NCBI GenBank assembly: GCA_040385825.1
Contig: JAZKGQ010000018.1
Location: 1 to 64,000 of the forward strand
From: JANNNF01 sp040385825
GTDB taxonomy: Bacteria; Pseudomonadota; Alphaproteobacteria; Rhodobacterales; Rhodobacteraceae
DNA length: 64,000 nucleotides
Direction: 5' to 3'
In this document: piece after piece, positions 51,201-60,182 of the stretch
Position numbering within the stretch: the first letter of the stretch is position 1
Layout of the letters: the number at the start of each line of letters is the position of its first letter
Translations under genes and position numbers: made by a program
The notes under the pieces: model-generated
What the model was told of the DNA's origin: nothing
Seen by the model: only the letters and a program-made list of their open reading frames with translations
Databases searched by the model: none

Positions 51201-52862
51201 ATGCGGCACGGCGGGCAAATTCTGGCGGATCATCTGGCGGCCTACGGGGTGGACAGGGTGTTCTCGGTGCCGGGGGAAAGTTTTCTGGCGGCCCTGGACG
51301 GGCTCTATGAACGGGGCATTCCCAACATCGTCTGCCGCCATGAAGGCGGGGCTGCGATGATGGCCGAGGCGGCGGGCAAGCTGACCGGCCGCCCCGGTGT
51401 GGCCTTTGTGACCCGCGGGCCGGGGGCGACCAATGCGGCGGCGGGGGTGCATATCGCCAAACAGGACAGCACGCCGATGATCCTGTTCGTCGGCCAGATC
51501 GCGCGCGGCCACCGCGACCGCGAGGCGTTTCAGGAAGTGGACTACCGCGCCGTCTTTGGCCCCTTGGCCAAATGGGCGGCAGAGGTGGATCAGGTCGACC
51601 GCCTGCCCGAATACATCAGCCGCGCCTTCCATGTGGCGATGTCGGGCCGCCCCGGCCCGGTGGTGCTGGCGCTGCCCGAGGACATGCTGTCGTCGTTCTG
51701 CGATGTGGCCGACATTCCGCCCCCCGCCGCCGCGATGCCGGGGGTGACGGAGGCCCAGGTGCAGGCCGTGACCGAGGCCCTGCGCGGGGCACAGCGCCCG
51801 CTGGTGGTGGCCGGTGGTCCGTGCTGGACGGCGCAGGCGGCGTCTGATCTGGCAGATTTTGCAACGGCTTGGGGCCTGCCCGTGGCAGTCAGCTTTCGTC
51901 GGCAGGACCGGCTGAACAACGACCATCCGGCCTATGTCGGCGATCTGGGCGTGGGGATGAACCCCAAACTGGGATCCCGTCTGGCGCAGGCGGATGTGCT
52001 GCTGGTGCTGGGATCGCGTCTGGGTGACATTGCGACGGGGGGGTATGAAATCCTTGACCCGGCCAAGCCGGGGCCAAGGATCATCCATGTCCACGCCGAT
52101 GCGGACGAGTTGGGCCGGGTGTTCCGCCCGGATCTGGCCGTGGCCAGCCCCGCCCCGGTGATGCTGGCAGCCCTTGCCGCGAGTACCGCGCCCAATGACC
52201 GCCCGTGGGCCGCTTGGTCTGCACAGGCCCGTGCAGACTACGAGGCATGGCAAGACCCCGTGCCCACCCCCGGCGCTGTGCGGATGGAGGAGGTCGTGGG
52301 CTGGATGGCCGCGAACCTGCCGCAGGACGCCATCATCACCAACGGGGCGGGCAATTACGCGGCCTTCCTGCACCGCTATTACCGCTTTCGCCAGGTGGGC
52401 ACCCAGCTTGCCCCCACCTCGGGGTCGATGGGGTACGGCTTTCCCGCTGCCGTTGCCGCCAAGATCACCCACCCCGACCGCACCGTGGTCTGCATGGCGG
52501 GGGATGGCTGTTTCCAGATGAGCCTGAACGAGATGTCCACCGCCAAGCAGCATGGCGCGGCGGTGATCGTGATTGTCGCCAACAACGGGCGCTATGGCAC
52601 CATCCGCATGCATCAGGAAAAGGAATATCCCGGTCGGGTGTCGGGCACCGATCTTGCCAATCCCGATTTTGCGGCGCTTGCCCGCGCCTATGGCGGGCAT
52701 GGCGAGGTGGTCACGGATCAGGCCGGTTTCCCGGCGGCCTTTGCCCGCGCGCAGGCCTCTGGCCTGCCTGCCATCATCGAGTTGCGGCTGGACCCCGCCA
52801 TGCTGACCACCACCATGACGCTGGACCAGATGCGCGCGGCGGGGTTCGCTAGAAAAGCCTGA
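51201..52862 (+). CDS. Thiamine pyrophosphate-binding enzyme, acetolactate synthase-like
   Basis: A 553-aa ThDP-dependent enzyme. The N-terminal PYR domain has the catalytic Glu in CRHEGGAAMMAEAAGKLTG and GPGATNAAAGVH. A central DHS-like domain follows, and the C-terminal PP domain has GDGCFQMSLNEM...NNGRYGTIRMHQ, the GDG(X)n N motif binding Mg-ThDP. Size and motifs fit the acetolactate synthase/benzoylformate decarboxylase group. No ilvN small subunit is adjacent, so it is probably a catabolic decarboxylase or carboligase rather than the biosynthetic IlvB. The 3' end overlaps lrgB by 14 bp. Confidence 0.85.
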   Translation: MRHGGQILADHLAAYGVDRVFSVPGESFLAALDGLYERGIPNIVCRHEGGAAMMAEAAGKLTGRPGVAFVTRGPGATNAAAGVHIAKQDSTPMILFVGQIARGHRDREAFQEVDYRAVFGPLAKWAAEVDQVDRLPEYISRAFHVAMSGRPGPVVLALPEDMLSSFCDVADIPPPAAAMPGVTEAQVQAVTEALRGAQRPLVVAGGPCWTAQAASDLADFATAWGLPVAVSFRRQDRLNNDHPAYVGDLGVGMNPKLGSRLAQADVLLVLGSRLGDIATGGYEILDPAKPGPRIIHVHADADELGRVFRPDLAVASPAPVMLAALAASTAPNDRPWAAWSAQARADYEAWQDPVPTPGAVRMEEVVGWMAANLPQDAIITNGAGNYAAFLHRYYRFRQVGTQLAPTSGSMGYGFPAAVAAKITHPDRTVVCMAGDGCFQMSLNEMSTAKQHGAAVIVIVANNGRYGTIRMHQEKEYPGRVSGTDLANPDFAALARAYGGHGEVVTDQAGFPAAFARAQASGLPAIIELRLDPAMLTTTMTLDQMRAAGFARKA

Positions 52863-53562
52863 GCACCCAGGGCGCGATCAGGGCCGTCAGCACCGCGTTC
52901 AGTGCCATGCCAAGGCCCGCAAACGCGCCCGCCGTGGGATGCACCTGAAACGCCCGCGCGGTGCCGATGCCGTGGCTGGCCACGCCCACGGCAAGGCCCC
53001 GCGCGCGCCAGTCCCTGATGCGCAGCAGGTTCAGCAGGGGGGTGGCGACGATGGCCCCGGTGATCCCGGTCAGGATCACCAGCACCGCCGTCAGGGTGGG
53101 CGACCCGCCCAAGCCTTGCGCGATGCCGATGGCCACCGGGGCCGTCGCGGATTTGGGCGCCAGCGAGGCCATCAGGCCGGGCGACAGGCCAAAGGCCTGG
53201 GCGATGATCAGGGCCGACCCCATGGCGGTGACCGACCCCGCCACCAGTGCTGCCACCACCGGCAGCACCACGGGCCGCAGCCTTGGCAGCGCGTCGGTCA
53301 GTGGCAGGGCCAGCGCCACGGTGGCGGGGCCAAGCAGGAAATGCACGAACTGCGCGCCCTCGAAATAGGTCGCATAGGGGGTGGCCGTCAGGTGCAAAAG
53401 CCCCGCCAGCAGCGCCACCGCGATCAGCACCGGGTTGGCCAGCGGGCTGCGCCCTGCGGCCCGAAAGCACGCATCGCCAATGGCATAGGCCGCCAGCGTG
53501 GCGGTCAGCCACATCAACGGGCCGCGCGACAGATAGCTCCAGATCTCGCCGATGTCAGTCAT
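52849..53562 (-). CDS. lrgB: LrgB/CidB-family membrane protein
   Basis: A 237-aa membrane protein with about seven helices. APKSATAPVAIGIAQGLGGSPTLTAV and GVASHGIGTARAFQVHPTAGAF are LrgB hallmarks. Together with LrgA it affects murein hydrolase activity and export of overflow metabolites in other bacteria. It overlaps lrgA by 8 bp, so the two are coupled. Confidence 0.92.
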   Translation of the reverse strand: MTDIGEIWSYLSRGPLMWLTATLAAYAIGDACFRAAGRSPLANPVLIAVALLAGLLHLTATPYATYFEGAQFVHFLLGPATVALALPLTDALPRLRPVVLPVVAALVAGSVTAMGSALIIAQAFGLSPGLMASLAPKSATAPVAIGIAQGLGGSPTLTAVLVILTGITGAIVATPLLNLLRIRDWRARGLAVGVASHGIGTARAFQVHPTAGAFAGLGMALNAVLTALIAPWVLRLF

Positions 53563-53908
53563 GGCCGGCCCCGATCATCCGGGCCACGCCGGCAAAGACC
53601 ACGGCCCCGACCGCAATCGCCAGCACGGTCGATGCGACGATCGCCGCCGCCAGTGCCCAGCCTTGCCCTGCAAGGGCCGACAGATGCCCGACGACCCCCA
53701 CCCCCGCCGGGATGAACAGCAAGGACAGATGCGACAATATCCCCTGCGCCACCGGGCGGACCTGCGCCATCAGCCAGGGCGACAGCGCAAGGCCAAGGGT
53801 CAGCAGCATCATGCCCAGAACCGGGCCGGGGACGGGCAGACCAAGGCTGCGGCTGGTGGCCTCGCCCGCAAGCTGGCAGGCAAGGATGATCAACAGGGCA
53901 TGGATCAT
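53555..53908 (-). CDS. lrgA: LrgA/CidA-family holin-like protein
   Basis: A 117-aa protein with four hydrophobic helices (LLIILACQLAGEATSRSLGL, PVPGPVLGMMLLTLGLAL, LLFIPAGVGVVGHLSAL). This is the holin-like partner of LrgB. It overlaps the upstream GNAT gene by 4 bp and lrgB by 8 bp, giving a three-gene minus-strand operon. Confidence 0.92.
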   Translation of the reverse strand: MIHALLIILACQLAGEATSRSLGLPVPGPVLGMMLLTLGLALSPWLMAQVRPVAQGILSHLSLLFIPAGVGVVGHLSALAGQGWALAAAIVASTVLAIAVGAVVFAGVARMIGAGHD

Positions 53909-54396
53909 GCGGGGGCCTTTGGAACGGGGCGCTGAAAGGTGATCGTGGTGGGCCGGTCAAATCCGGGATGCGCGGTGCGGGCGGTTTCGGTGAAGCCAAG
54001 CCTGCGAAAGGTGGCGTGGTTCGCGGTCAGCTCCACACGGGTCTGCAACTCCAGCAGGGGCAGGCCCATGGCCTGTGCCCGCGCCTCTGCCACCGCGATC
54101 AGCGCGCGGGCCAGGCCTTGGCCGCGCCTCGCGCCGGCCACCGCCAGCTTGCCCAGGTACAGGCCATGCGGCCTGGGCGTCAGCACCATGCAGGCGATAG
54201 GCGGGGTTCCCGTCACCCAGACCTCGCCCGTGGCGGCCTGCGCGGCAAGGGCGGCCTCTGTCAGGGTCAGCATCGAAGACGGTGGGTCGATGCGCCCCGC
54301 CATGAAGGCGAACTCGGCCCGGATCAGCGCCAGCACCGCCGCCCAGTCATAAGGGGCTACGGCACGGTGGGGCAGAGGAAATCGGGGATCTGTCAT
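53905..54396 (-). CDS. GNAT-family N-acetyltransferase
   Basis: A 163-aa acetyl-CoA-dependent acetyltransferase. The acetyl-CoA pyrophosphate loop is ARRGQGLARALI (R-x-x-G-x-G type, about residues 98-109). LYLGKLAVAG and HATFRRLGFTETART are the usual beta4 and C-terminal segments. ATG 54396 with AAGGG upstream is preferred to 54420. It is the first gene of the lrgAB run; whether it acts on small molecules or proteins is unknown. Confidence 0.88.
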   Translation of the reverse strand: MTDPRFPLPHRAVAPYDWAAVLALIRAEFAFMAGRIDPPSSMLTLTEAALAAQAATGEVWVTGTPPIACMVLTPRPHGLYLGKLAVAGARRGQGLARALIAVAEARAQAMGLPLLELQTRVELTANHATFRRLGFTETARTAHPGFDRPTTITFQRPVPKAPA

Positions 54397-54420
54397 CGGA
54401 CCCTTCGCTGTGCGGTGCAA

Positions 54421-54461
54421 GCAAGCCCCCCTTGGGGGCCAGATGCCCCTGGGGGACTTGC
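54421..54461. terminator. GC-rich stem-loop after the HAD gene
   Basis: Outer arms GCAAGCCCCC (54421-54430) and GGGGGACTTGC (54451-54461) pair with a one-base bulge. A smaller CCCCC-TT-GGGGG hairpin lies within the region. It sits just downstream of the minus-strand HAD phosphatase stop and may end its transcript before the GNAT gene. Confidence 0.4.
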
Positions 54462-54462
54462 G

Positions 54463-55092
54463 TCACATCAACCCTGCCATCCGCGCGCCTGTCAACAGGT
54501 CGGGCGCCAGATGATGCGCCCAACGGCCGTCGCTTGGCACCACATCGGGCACCTGTACCACGGTGCAGCCCGCGCGCCAGGCGGCCTGCGCGCCGGTTTC
54601 GCTGTCTTCAAACACCAGACAGCGGGCAGGATCGACGCCCAGCAACCGGGCGGCCAGAAGATAGGGCGCAGGGTCGGGCTTGGCGGCGCTGACATCATCC
54701 AGCGTCACCACCTGCGCAAAGGCCTGCGCGATGCCCGCAACGCCCAGCTTGCGATGCGCGCTGTCGCGCCCGCTGGACGTGACCAGCGCGCGGATCGGGC
54801 CGGGATGGGCCAGCAGTTGCGCCGCACCGGGTTTCAGCGGCAGGCCGTCCGCCTCGTAGCCCAGCTGAAACGCCGTGCGCCATTGCCGGTTGACCGCCGC
54901 AAGATCGACCCCCGGCAGGGCGGCGCGGACCATGACCTCGACGGTGGGTTCATCCATGCCGACCAACCCGTGCATGAAGGCCGTATCCACCGCAAAGCCA
55001 TGGTCGGCAAAGGCCTTGATGCCGGTGGCAAGGGCAAGGGCTTCGGTGTCGACAAGGGTGCCGTCAAGATCGAACAACAGGGCATCATACAT
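54463..55092 (-). CDS. HAD-IA family phosphatase (phosphoglycolate/beta-phosphoglucomutase type)
   Basis: A 209-aa HAD hydrolase with the classical motif I FDLDGTLVDTE, motif II VTSSGRD, motif III Lys in SAAKPDPAPYLLAA and motif IV CLVFEDSETGAQAA. The alpha-helical cap after motif I is of the phosphoglycolate phosphatase/beta-phosphoglucomutase kind. GGAGCCTTGCC precedes the ATG. Stands alone; the substrate is not evident. Confidence 0.88.
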   Translation of the reverse strand: MYDALLFDLDGTLVDTEALALATGIKAFADHGFAVDTAFMHGLVGMDEPTVEVMVRAALPGVDLAAVNRQWRTAFQLGYEADGLPLKPGAAQLLAHPGPIRALVTSSGRDSAHRKLGVAGIAQAFAQVVTLDDVSAAKPDPAPYLLAARLLGVDPARCLVFEDSETGAQAAWRAGCTVVQVPDVVPSDGRWAHHLAPDLLTGARMAGLM

Positions 55093-55168
55093 GGCAAGGC
55101 TCCGGGTCTGTGCCGCCCGGTCTTACGGGGTTTTGTGGCGGGCTGGAAACCCCAAAGCACAAGCGCCG

Positions 55169-57136
55169 TCACAGCGACAGGCGAAACCGCTGAAATCCGT
55201 CAGGCGTCAGGCCAAGCGGGGTCAGGTCCAGATGCGGCACAAGGCCCAGATGGCAGGCGGCATCGGGGTGGCTGTCCAGCGTGACGCTGGTGCCGGGCTG
55301 CGGGGCGAACTGCCATTGCGGCGGTGGGGCGGGGTGTTCCGTCCGCGTGGCGATATGGTCGCGCAGCACGTCGCGCACAAGGCGCTGATGGCGGAACACC
55401 AGATGGTCAGGGTCCGCCCCGGCAAACACGCCGGACCCGTTGGCCCGGTAGCTGTTGGTGGCGACGATGAACCGGGCCTCGGGGTCGACAGGCTGGCCCT
55501 GATGGCACAGGGCGCGGATGCGGGTGGCATCGGTGATCTGTGCGCCCGCAGGGCTGAAGCGCGCGGGTTGCGACAGGTCGATCCGGTAGGTCAGCCCGTC
55601 CAGATGGTCAAAGTTGAACGAGGGAAACTCGGGGTCCACCAGCGGCGCATCGCGGCTGCCGTCCGGCACTTGCAGAAACTGCCCCGCCGCATGTTCCAGC
55701 CACAGCGCCAGATCCGCGCCCGACACGCAAAGCGCGGCAATCGTGTTGGGAAAGATGTAGAGCGCGGCGGCATGGCGCAGCGCCAGATCGCCCGCCGGAA
55801 TATGGGTATAGTTCTGCGGCCCCCCCCGCCCGCCCACCTTGAAGGGCGACACCGCCGCCAGCACCGGCAGCCCGGCCCAGGCCGATCCGGCCAGCGTGGT
55901 CTGCGCATAGGCGCGCTGTGCCGCCGCCACCAGACGCAGGGCCGCGCTGTCGGCCACATGGGCAAAATAGGTCGACAGCGGCACCGCCGTCTGCCCGATG
56001 CGGCGGCGTGCCCAGGCCAGCGTGGCCTTGTGGGCGGGGGCCGCGGCGCGGCGCACCGGGGCCTCGGTCAGGCGCAGTTGCGGGCGCGGCAGGGCGGGCG
56101 CATCGCGCGCGGCCCAGACTTCGGCCGCATGGGCCATCACCTGCCAGCCTTTATCCGTGGCGCGCAACGACAGGTCGATCACCCCCAGATGCGACCCTGA
56201 ATGCCCCGGCATCACCGCAGGCTTGCCGGCAAGGCAGCCCGCCACACCATCTATCCCGTCCCCCGTCGGGTGCAGCGGCGACGGAAAGGTCAGATGGCTG
56301 TGCCCCGCGATCACTGCGTCGATGCCCGGCAGGGCGGCCAGCGCCGTTGATGCGTTTTCCATTCCCGGCACTGCCTGCAGCGGGCCGATCCCCGAATGCG
56401 ACAGCGCAATCACCAGATCCGCACCCAGATCCGCACCCCGTGCCCGCATCACCGGCACCCAGGCCTGCGCTGCGGCCAGGATGTCACGGGTGGACAACTG
56501 GCCCTCCAGATGCTGGCGGTCCCAGATCAGGATTTGCGGCGGCGTAAAGCCGATGATGCCGATGCGCAGGCTATGGGCCTGCCCGGCCCCGTCGGTGACG
56601 CTGCGGGTCAGGATGACGAAGGGCGGTACAAAGGTGGCATCGTCGGTCGGGGTGGCCCCCAGGGTGCGGGCGATGTTGGCCGACACGATCGGGTGGCGGG
56701 CCTCGGCCAGCGCGCGGGTCAGAAAGCCCAGCCCGAAGTTGAACTCGTGATTGCCAAGCGTGCCCGCGTCATAGCCAAGCGCGTTGAACGCCGCGATCAC
56801 CGGATGCGGGCTGCGGCGGCGGGGCTGTGCCACATAATCGCCAAGCGCTGTGCCTTGCAGAAAATCGCCATTGTCCAGCAGCAGCATGTTGGCCGCCCCC
56901 GCCCGCGCCGCCGCGATCTGGCGCGCGACACGGGCCAGCCCGAACTGCGGGGTAGGCTGATCGGTAAAGTAGTCGTGCCCCAGCAGGCAGGCGTGAATGT
57001 CCGACGTGGCGGCAATGCGCAAATGCACATCCTGCGCGCCAGCCCCGACCCGCGCGGAAAACCCCGCAGCGGGTGGCGCGCACGCCGCCGCACCAGACCC
57101 CGCCCCTGCAACAAATCCAGTCGACAGGACAGTCAC
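55169..57136 (-). CDS. cpdB: 2',3'-cyclic-nucleotide phosphodiesterase / 3'-nucleotidase (CpdB type)
   Basis: A 655-aa two-domain nucleotidase. The N-terminal calcineurin-like domain has ATSDIHACLLGHDY, LLDNGDFLQGTALGD, LGNHEFNFG and GHSHLTFPSP. The C-terminal 5'-nucleotidase domain has NSYRANGSG. HDYFTDQPTPQFGLAR is characteristic of CpdB. The start is probably GTG 57136, five bases after GGAGG; no ATG fits. The N-terminus is short and Gly/Ala-rich, giving a weak signal peptide with a Cys near residue 19 but no clean lipobox, so the export route is uncertain. Confidence 0.88.
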   Translation of the reverse strand: MTVLSTGFVAGAGSGAAACAPPAAGFSARVGAGAQDVHLRIAATSDIHACLLGHDYFTDQPTPQFGLARVARQIAAARAGAANMLLLDNGDFLQGTALGDYVAQPRRRSPHPVIAAFNALGYDAGTLGNHEFNFGLGFLTRALAEARHPIVSANIARTLGATPTDDATFVPPFVILTRSVTDGAGQAHSLRIGIIGFTPPQILIWDRQHLEGQLSTRDILAAAQAWVPVMRARGADLGADLVIALSHSGIGPLQAVPGMENASTALAALPGIDAVIAGHSHLTFPSPLHPTGDGIDGVAGCLAGKPAVMPGHSGSHLGVIDLSLRATDKGWQVMAHAAEVWAARDAPALPRPQLRLTEAPVRRAAAPAHKATLAWARRRIGQTAVPLSTYFAHVADSAALRLVAAAQRAYAQTTLAGSAWAGLPVLAAVSPFKVGGRGGPQNYTHIPAGDLALRHAAALYIFPNTIAALCVSGADLALWLEHAAGQFLQVPDGSRDAPLVDPEFPSFNFDHLDGLTYRIDLSQPARFSPAGAQITDATRIRALCHQGQPVDPEARFIVATNSYRANGSGVFAGADPDHLVFRHQRLVRDVLRDHIATRTEHPAPPPQWQFAPQPGTSVTLDSHPDAACHLGLVPHLDLTPLGLTPDGFQRFRLSL

Positions 57137-57517
57137 CACAGCCTCCGACGCAAGGGCAGATTGGGATTCATAGCAAAACCGAAGAAATCCGAAACGTCAT
57201 TCCGTGTTAAGCCATCTTTCGGGAAAGCCAAGCACAAGTAGTGAATGGCGCGTCAAATTCGCGCAAAGGTTGTAATCCGGGCGCAAGATCCCGGTCCAGC
57301 CCGCTTGTCGATGCCGCTGCGGACGGTCCGCGCGGGCCTTGGTGCCCGCACATTTTTGGCCGATCCGCGGCCCGTCAGGTGACAGGGGGAAGGGTTGAAA
57401 TCCCCCCGACCTCCCCACCCCTTTTCGTGACCGCAAAAATCGCTATATTGAACTGCAAGCCAACATGCCGAATCCACCTTTGCCGGAGCCAGACCGTTGT
57501 CGTCACGTCCCTTTATC
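57137..57517. other. 381-bp intergenic region between divergent cpdB and clpS
   Basis: No gene is supported. It contains a small hairpin at 57216-57227 (CTTTC, GG, GAAAG) and a TATATT -10-like box at 57444 that could serve clpS. No other structure was noticed. Confidence 0.55.
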
Positions 57518-57838
57518 ATGTCTGACAAGACCGACGGACCGGGCGATGACGCATCGATCCTGACCAAGACCAAAACCCGCACGCAGCGCCCGCCGATGTA
57601 CAAGGTGATGCTTCTGAACGACGATTACACGCCGATGGAATTCGTGGTCCATGTGCTGGAACGGTTCTTCGGCATGAACCATAGCCAAGCGTTCGACATC
57701 ATGCTGACGGTCCACAAGAAGGGGCTGGCGGTGGTCGGGGTGTTCTCGTTCGAGGTGGCGGAAACCAAAGTGGCGCAGGTGATGGATTTCGCGCGCCGGC
57801 ATCAGCACCCGCTGCAATGCACGATGGAAAAGGAATAG
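57518..57838 (+). CDS. clpS: ATP-dependent Clp protease adaptor ClpS
   Basis: A 106-aa adaptor that delivers N-degron proteins to ClpA-ClpP. The conserved core MYKVMLLNDDYTPMEFVVHV contains the Asn-Asp pair of the N-degron pocket, and VAETKVAQVMDFARRHQHPL is the ClpA-contact region. The short charged N-terminal tail is typical. ATG 57518 is listed, but TTG 57497 has a better spaced GGAG and would add seven residues. clpA is not in the window. Confidence 0.95.
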   Translation: MSDKTDGPGDDASILTKTKTRTQRPPMYKVMLLNDDYTPMEFVVHVLERFFGMNHSQAFDIMLTVHKKGLAVVGVFSFEVAETKVAQVMDFARRHQHPLQCTMEKE

Positions 57839-57856
57839 GGCGCCCGTCGCCCGCCC

Positions 57857-58843
57857 ATGCGATCAACCCGTTTGAATTTGGCACTGGAAACCGGTGCATT
57901 CGTGCTGCCCGCAGATGGCCGCATTGCCGTGTATCGCCCGCAGGGGGCCGATGATCTGGCTGGCCTGCCGCGGGGCCGGGTGGTGGCGCTGACCGGGTTC
58001 CGGCCCGACCACGATGCGCTGGCGGCACGCGGCCATGATGTCACGCCGCACCCCCCCTATGCGGCGGCGCTGGTGTGTTTGCCGCGCGCCAAGGCGCATG
58101 CCCGTGCCCTGATCGCGCAAGCCGCGGCCGAGGTGGTGCCGGGCGGCGTGGTCGCGGTGGACGGGCAAAAGACCGATGGCATCGACGCCGTGCTGAAGGT
58201 TTTGCGCGGCCGGGTCGCGCTGTCGGACAGCCTGTCCAAGGCACATGGCAAGTTTGCGACCTTCGCCGCAGGGCCGGTGCTGCAGGATTGGGCCGCAGCC
58301 CCCCTGATCATCGAAGGCGGCTTTCAGACCCTGCCGGGGGTGTTTTCCGCCGATGCGCCCGACCGGGGGTCGGCGCTGCTGGCCGCCGCCTTGCCCGCCA
58401 AACTGGGGCCGAAGGTCGCCGATCTGGGCGCGGGCTGGGGCTATCTGTCGCGCGCGGTGCTGGACCGTTCGGGCGTCAAGCGGCTGGATCTGGTCGAGGC
58501 CGAAGCCGATGCGCTGACCTGCGCGCGGGTCAACATCACTGACCCGAGGGCGCAGTTTCACTGGGCCGATGTGACCGGGTTCCGGCCCGAAAGTCTGGTC
58601 GAAACCGTGGTCTGCAACCCGCCGTTCCACACATCCCGTACTGCCGAACCTGCGCTCGGGCTGGCGTTCATCGCCGCCGCCAAGCGGATCATGGCCCCGG
58701 ACGGCGTGCTGTGGCTGGTCGTGAACCGGCATCTGCCCTATGATGCGGCGCTGCAAGCCGCGTTCTTGCAGGTTGAAGACATCGGCGGCGACGGCACCTT
58801 TCGCCTGATCCGCGCCGCCAAACCGCGCCGCGCGGCGCGCTGA
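57857..58843 (+). CDS. RsmC/RlmG-like rRNA guanine-N2 methyltransferase
   Basis: A 328-aa SAM-dependent methyltransferase with a pseudo-duplicated fold. The N-terminal half is degenerate; the C-terminal half has KVADLGAGWGYLSRAVL (SAM site), LVEAEADALTCARVN and the catalytic NPPFHTSR. This pattern is diagnostic of the RsmC (16S m2G1207) / RlmG group. It starts 18 bp after clpS and is probably cotranscribed with it. Confidence 0.88.
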   Translation: MRSTRLNLALETGAFVLPADGRIAVYRPQGADDLAGLPRGRVVALTGFRPDHDALAARGHDVTPHPPYAAALVCLPRAKAHARALIAQAAAEVVPGGVVAVDGQKTDGIDAVLKVLRGRVALSDSLSKAHGKFATFAAGPVLQDWAAAPLIIEGGFQTLPGVFSADAPDRGSALLAAALPAKLGPKVADLGAGWGYLSRAVLDRSGVKRLDLVEAEADALTCARVNITDPRAQFHWADVTGFRPESLVETVVCNPPFHTSRTAEPALGLAFIAAAKRIMAPDGVLWLVVNRHLPYDAALQAAFLQVEDIGGDGTFRLIRAAKPRRAAR

Positions 58844-58864
58844 CCCACCCCCCGGAGAACCCCC

Positions 58865-59677
58865 ATGTCCCTATCCATTTCCGGCAAGACCGCGATTGTC
58901 ACCGGCGCGGCCAATGGCCTTGGCCTAGCCATCGCGCGGCATTTTGTCGACAAGGGCGCGAATGTGATGTTCGCCGACATCGATGAGACACGGCTGGAGG
59001 CCGAGGTCGGCGATGACGCCCGATCCGAGGGGCCGGTGCGGTTGTTTGCGGGCGATCTGACGCAGAAGCTGACCATCACCAACCTGCTGTCGGCCACGCT
59101 GGATGCCTTTGACCGGGTGGATATTCTGGTCAACGCCAGCCGCCGCATGGCGATTTCAGACCCGCTGTGCCCCGAGGAAGACGAGGTCGAGGCCCTGATC
59201 GAGCAGAACCTGCTGACCAGCCTGCGCCTGACGCAACTGACCGCCAAGCGGATGATTTCGCTGGCCGAAAAGGCTGGGGCATCCGAGGGGGCGATGATAG
59301 GGTCGATCATCAACATCTCGTCCATTGCCGCACGCCACACGCGGGCCGAACTGCTGGGCTATTCCATTGCCACGGCGGCGGTCGATCAGATGACGCGGTC
59401 AATGGCGGTGGCCTTGGCCCCGCGTGGCATACGGGTGAATGCGGTGGCCTTCGGGTCGGTGATGAGCGCCAGTTTGCAAGGCGCGCTGCGCGACAACCCG
59501 TCGTTTCGCGACCAGATCACCGATGGCACGCCTCTGGGGCGGATTGCCGCCCCCGCCGAACTGGCCGAGACGGTGCAGTTTCTGGCATCCGACGCGGCGG
59601 GGTTCGTGACGGGGCAGGTGATCACCGTCGATGGCGGGCGCTGCCTGATGGACGGGGTGGTTGCCCCCGCGCACTGA
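58865..59677 (+). CDS. Short-chain dehydrogenase/reductase with altered catalytic Lys
   Basis: A 270-aa SDR-fold protein. The cofactor motif TGAANGLGLAIA (residues 13-24) and the ending PAELAETVQFLASDAAGFVTGQVITVDGG are typical of classical SDRs. Ser153 and Tyr166 of the active site are present (NISSIA, GYSIAT), but the YxxxK lysine position 170 is Thr, and the usual NNAG reads VNASR. It may be inactive as a dehydrogenase or use a different mechanism. GGAG precedes the ATG; it lies 21 bp after the methyltransferase. Confidence 0.85.
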   Translation: MSLSISGKTAIVTGAANGLGLAIARHFVDKGANVMFADIDETRLEAEVGDDARSEGPVRLFAGDLTQKLTITNLLSATLDAFDRVDILVNASRRMAISDPLCPEEDEVEALIEQNLLTSLRLTQLTAKRMISLAEKAGASEGAMIGSIINISSIAARHTRAELLGYSIATAAVDQMTRSMAVALAPRGIRVNAVAFGSVMSASLQGALRDNPSFRDQITDGTPLGRIAAPAELAETVQFLASDAAGFVTGQVITVDGGRCLMDGVVAPAH

Positions 59678-59680
59678 CCG

Positions 59681-60097
59681 CTATTCCGGGTGCAGCGCCT
59701 TGCACTGGGCCACCACGCTGTCGGCGGCCTTGGCCAGTTGGCGGCGCTTGACCTGAAGGCTGTCCAGTTTGGCCGCCTCGACGCGCAGGTCGATCGCGCG
59801 GGGTTTGGTCACGGTTTCGGGCACCTCGTCCCAGCACATTTCGGGGGCCGGGTTGGGGTTTGCGGCCGTGGGCCGGGGGCGGCAGCGCACCCAGGCCGAG
59901 GTATAGACCGTCACCTCCTCTAGCGCGTAGCCGCGTTGCAGATTGCCTTCGGTTTCCCCGATCAGCCGGTCCACCACGCGCAGATCGCGGGTGTTGCGGG
60001 AAATGCACTGTTCCTGCGGCGTGCCACAGGAAACCAGCAGGAGGGCGGGCAGCAACAACAGGGCGGGCAGGGCAAGGCGGCTCATCGGGGTTTTCAT
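59681..60097 (-). CDS. Putative lipoprotein
   Basis: A 138-aa protein with a lipoprotein signal: a hydrophobic LALPALLLLPALLL stretch and lipobox LVSC with Cys24. The mature part has several further Cys (about residues 31, 73, 88 and 133) and a helical C-terminal half (RVEAAKLDSLQVKRRQLAKAADSVVAQC). GGAGTCGCAG precedes the ATG. I recognise no family; it is probably anchored in the outer membrane or periplasmic face. Convergent with the SDR gene. Confidence 0.75.
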   Translation of the reverse strand: MKTPMSRLALPALLLLPALLLVSCGTPQEQCISRNTRDLRVVDRLIGETEGNLQRGYALEEVTVYTSAWVRCRPRPTAANPNPAPEMCWDEVPETVTKPRAIDLRVEAAKLDSLQVKRRQLAKAADSVVAQCKALHPE

Positions 60098-60182
60098 CTG
60101 CGACTCCACAGGGTTGGCCCGCAGCATAGCAAGGCCGGGGGGCGGGGCCAATTGCCACGTTTGAATCCGGCGGGGCGCGGTG

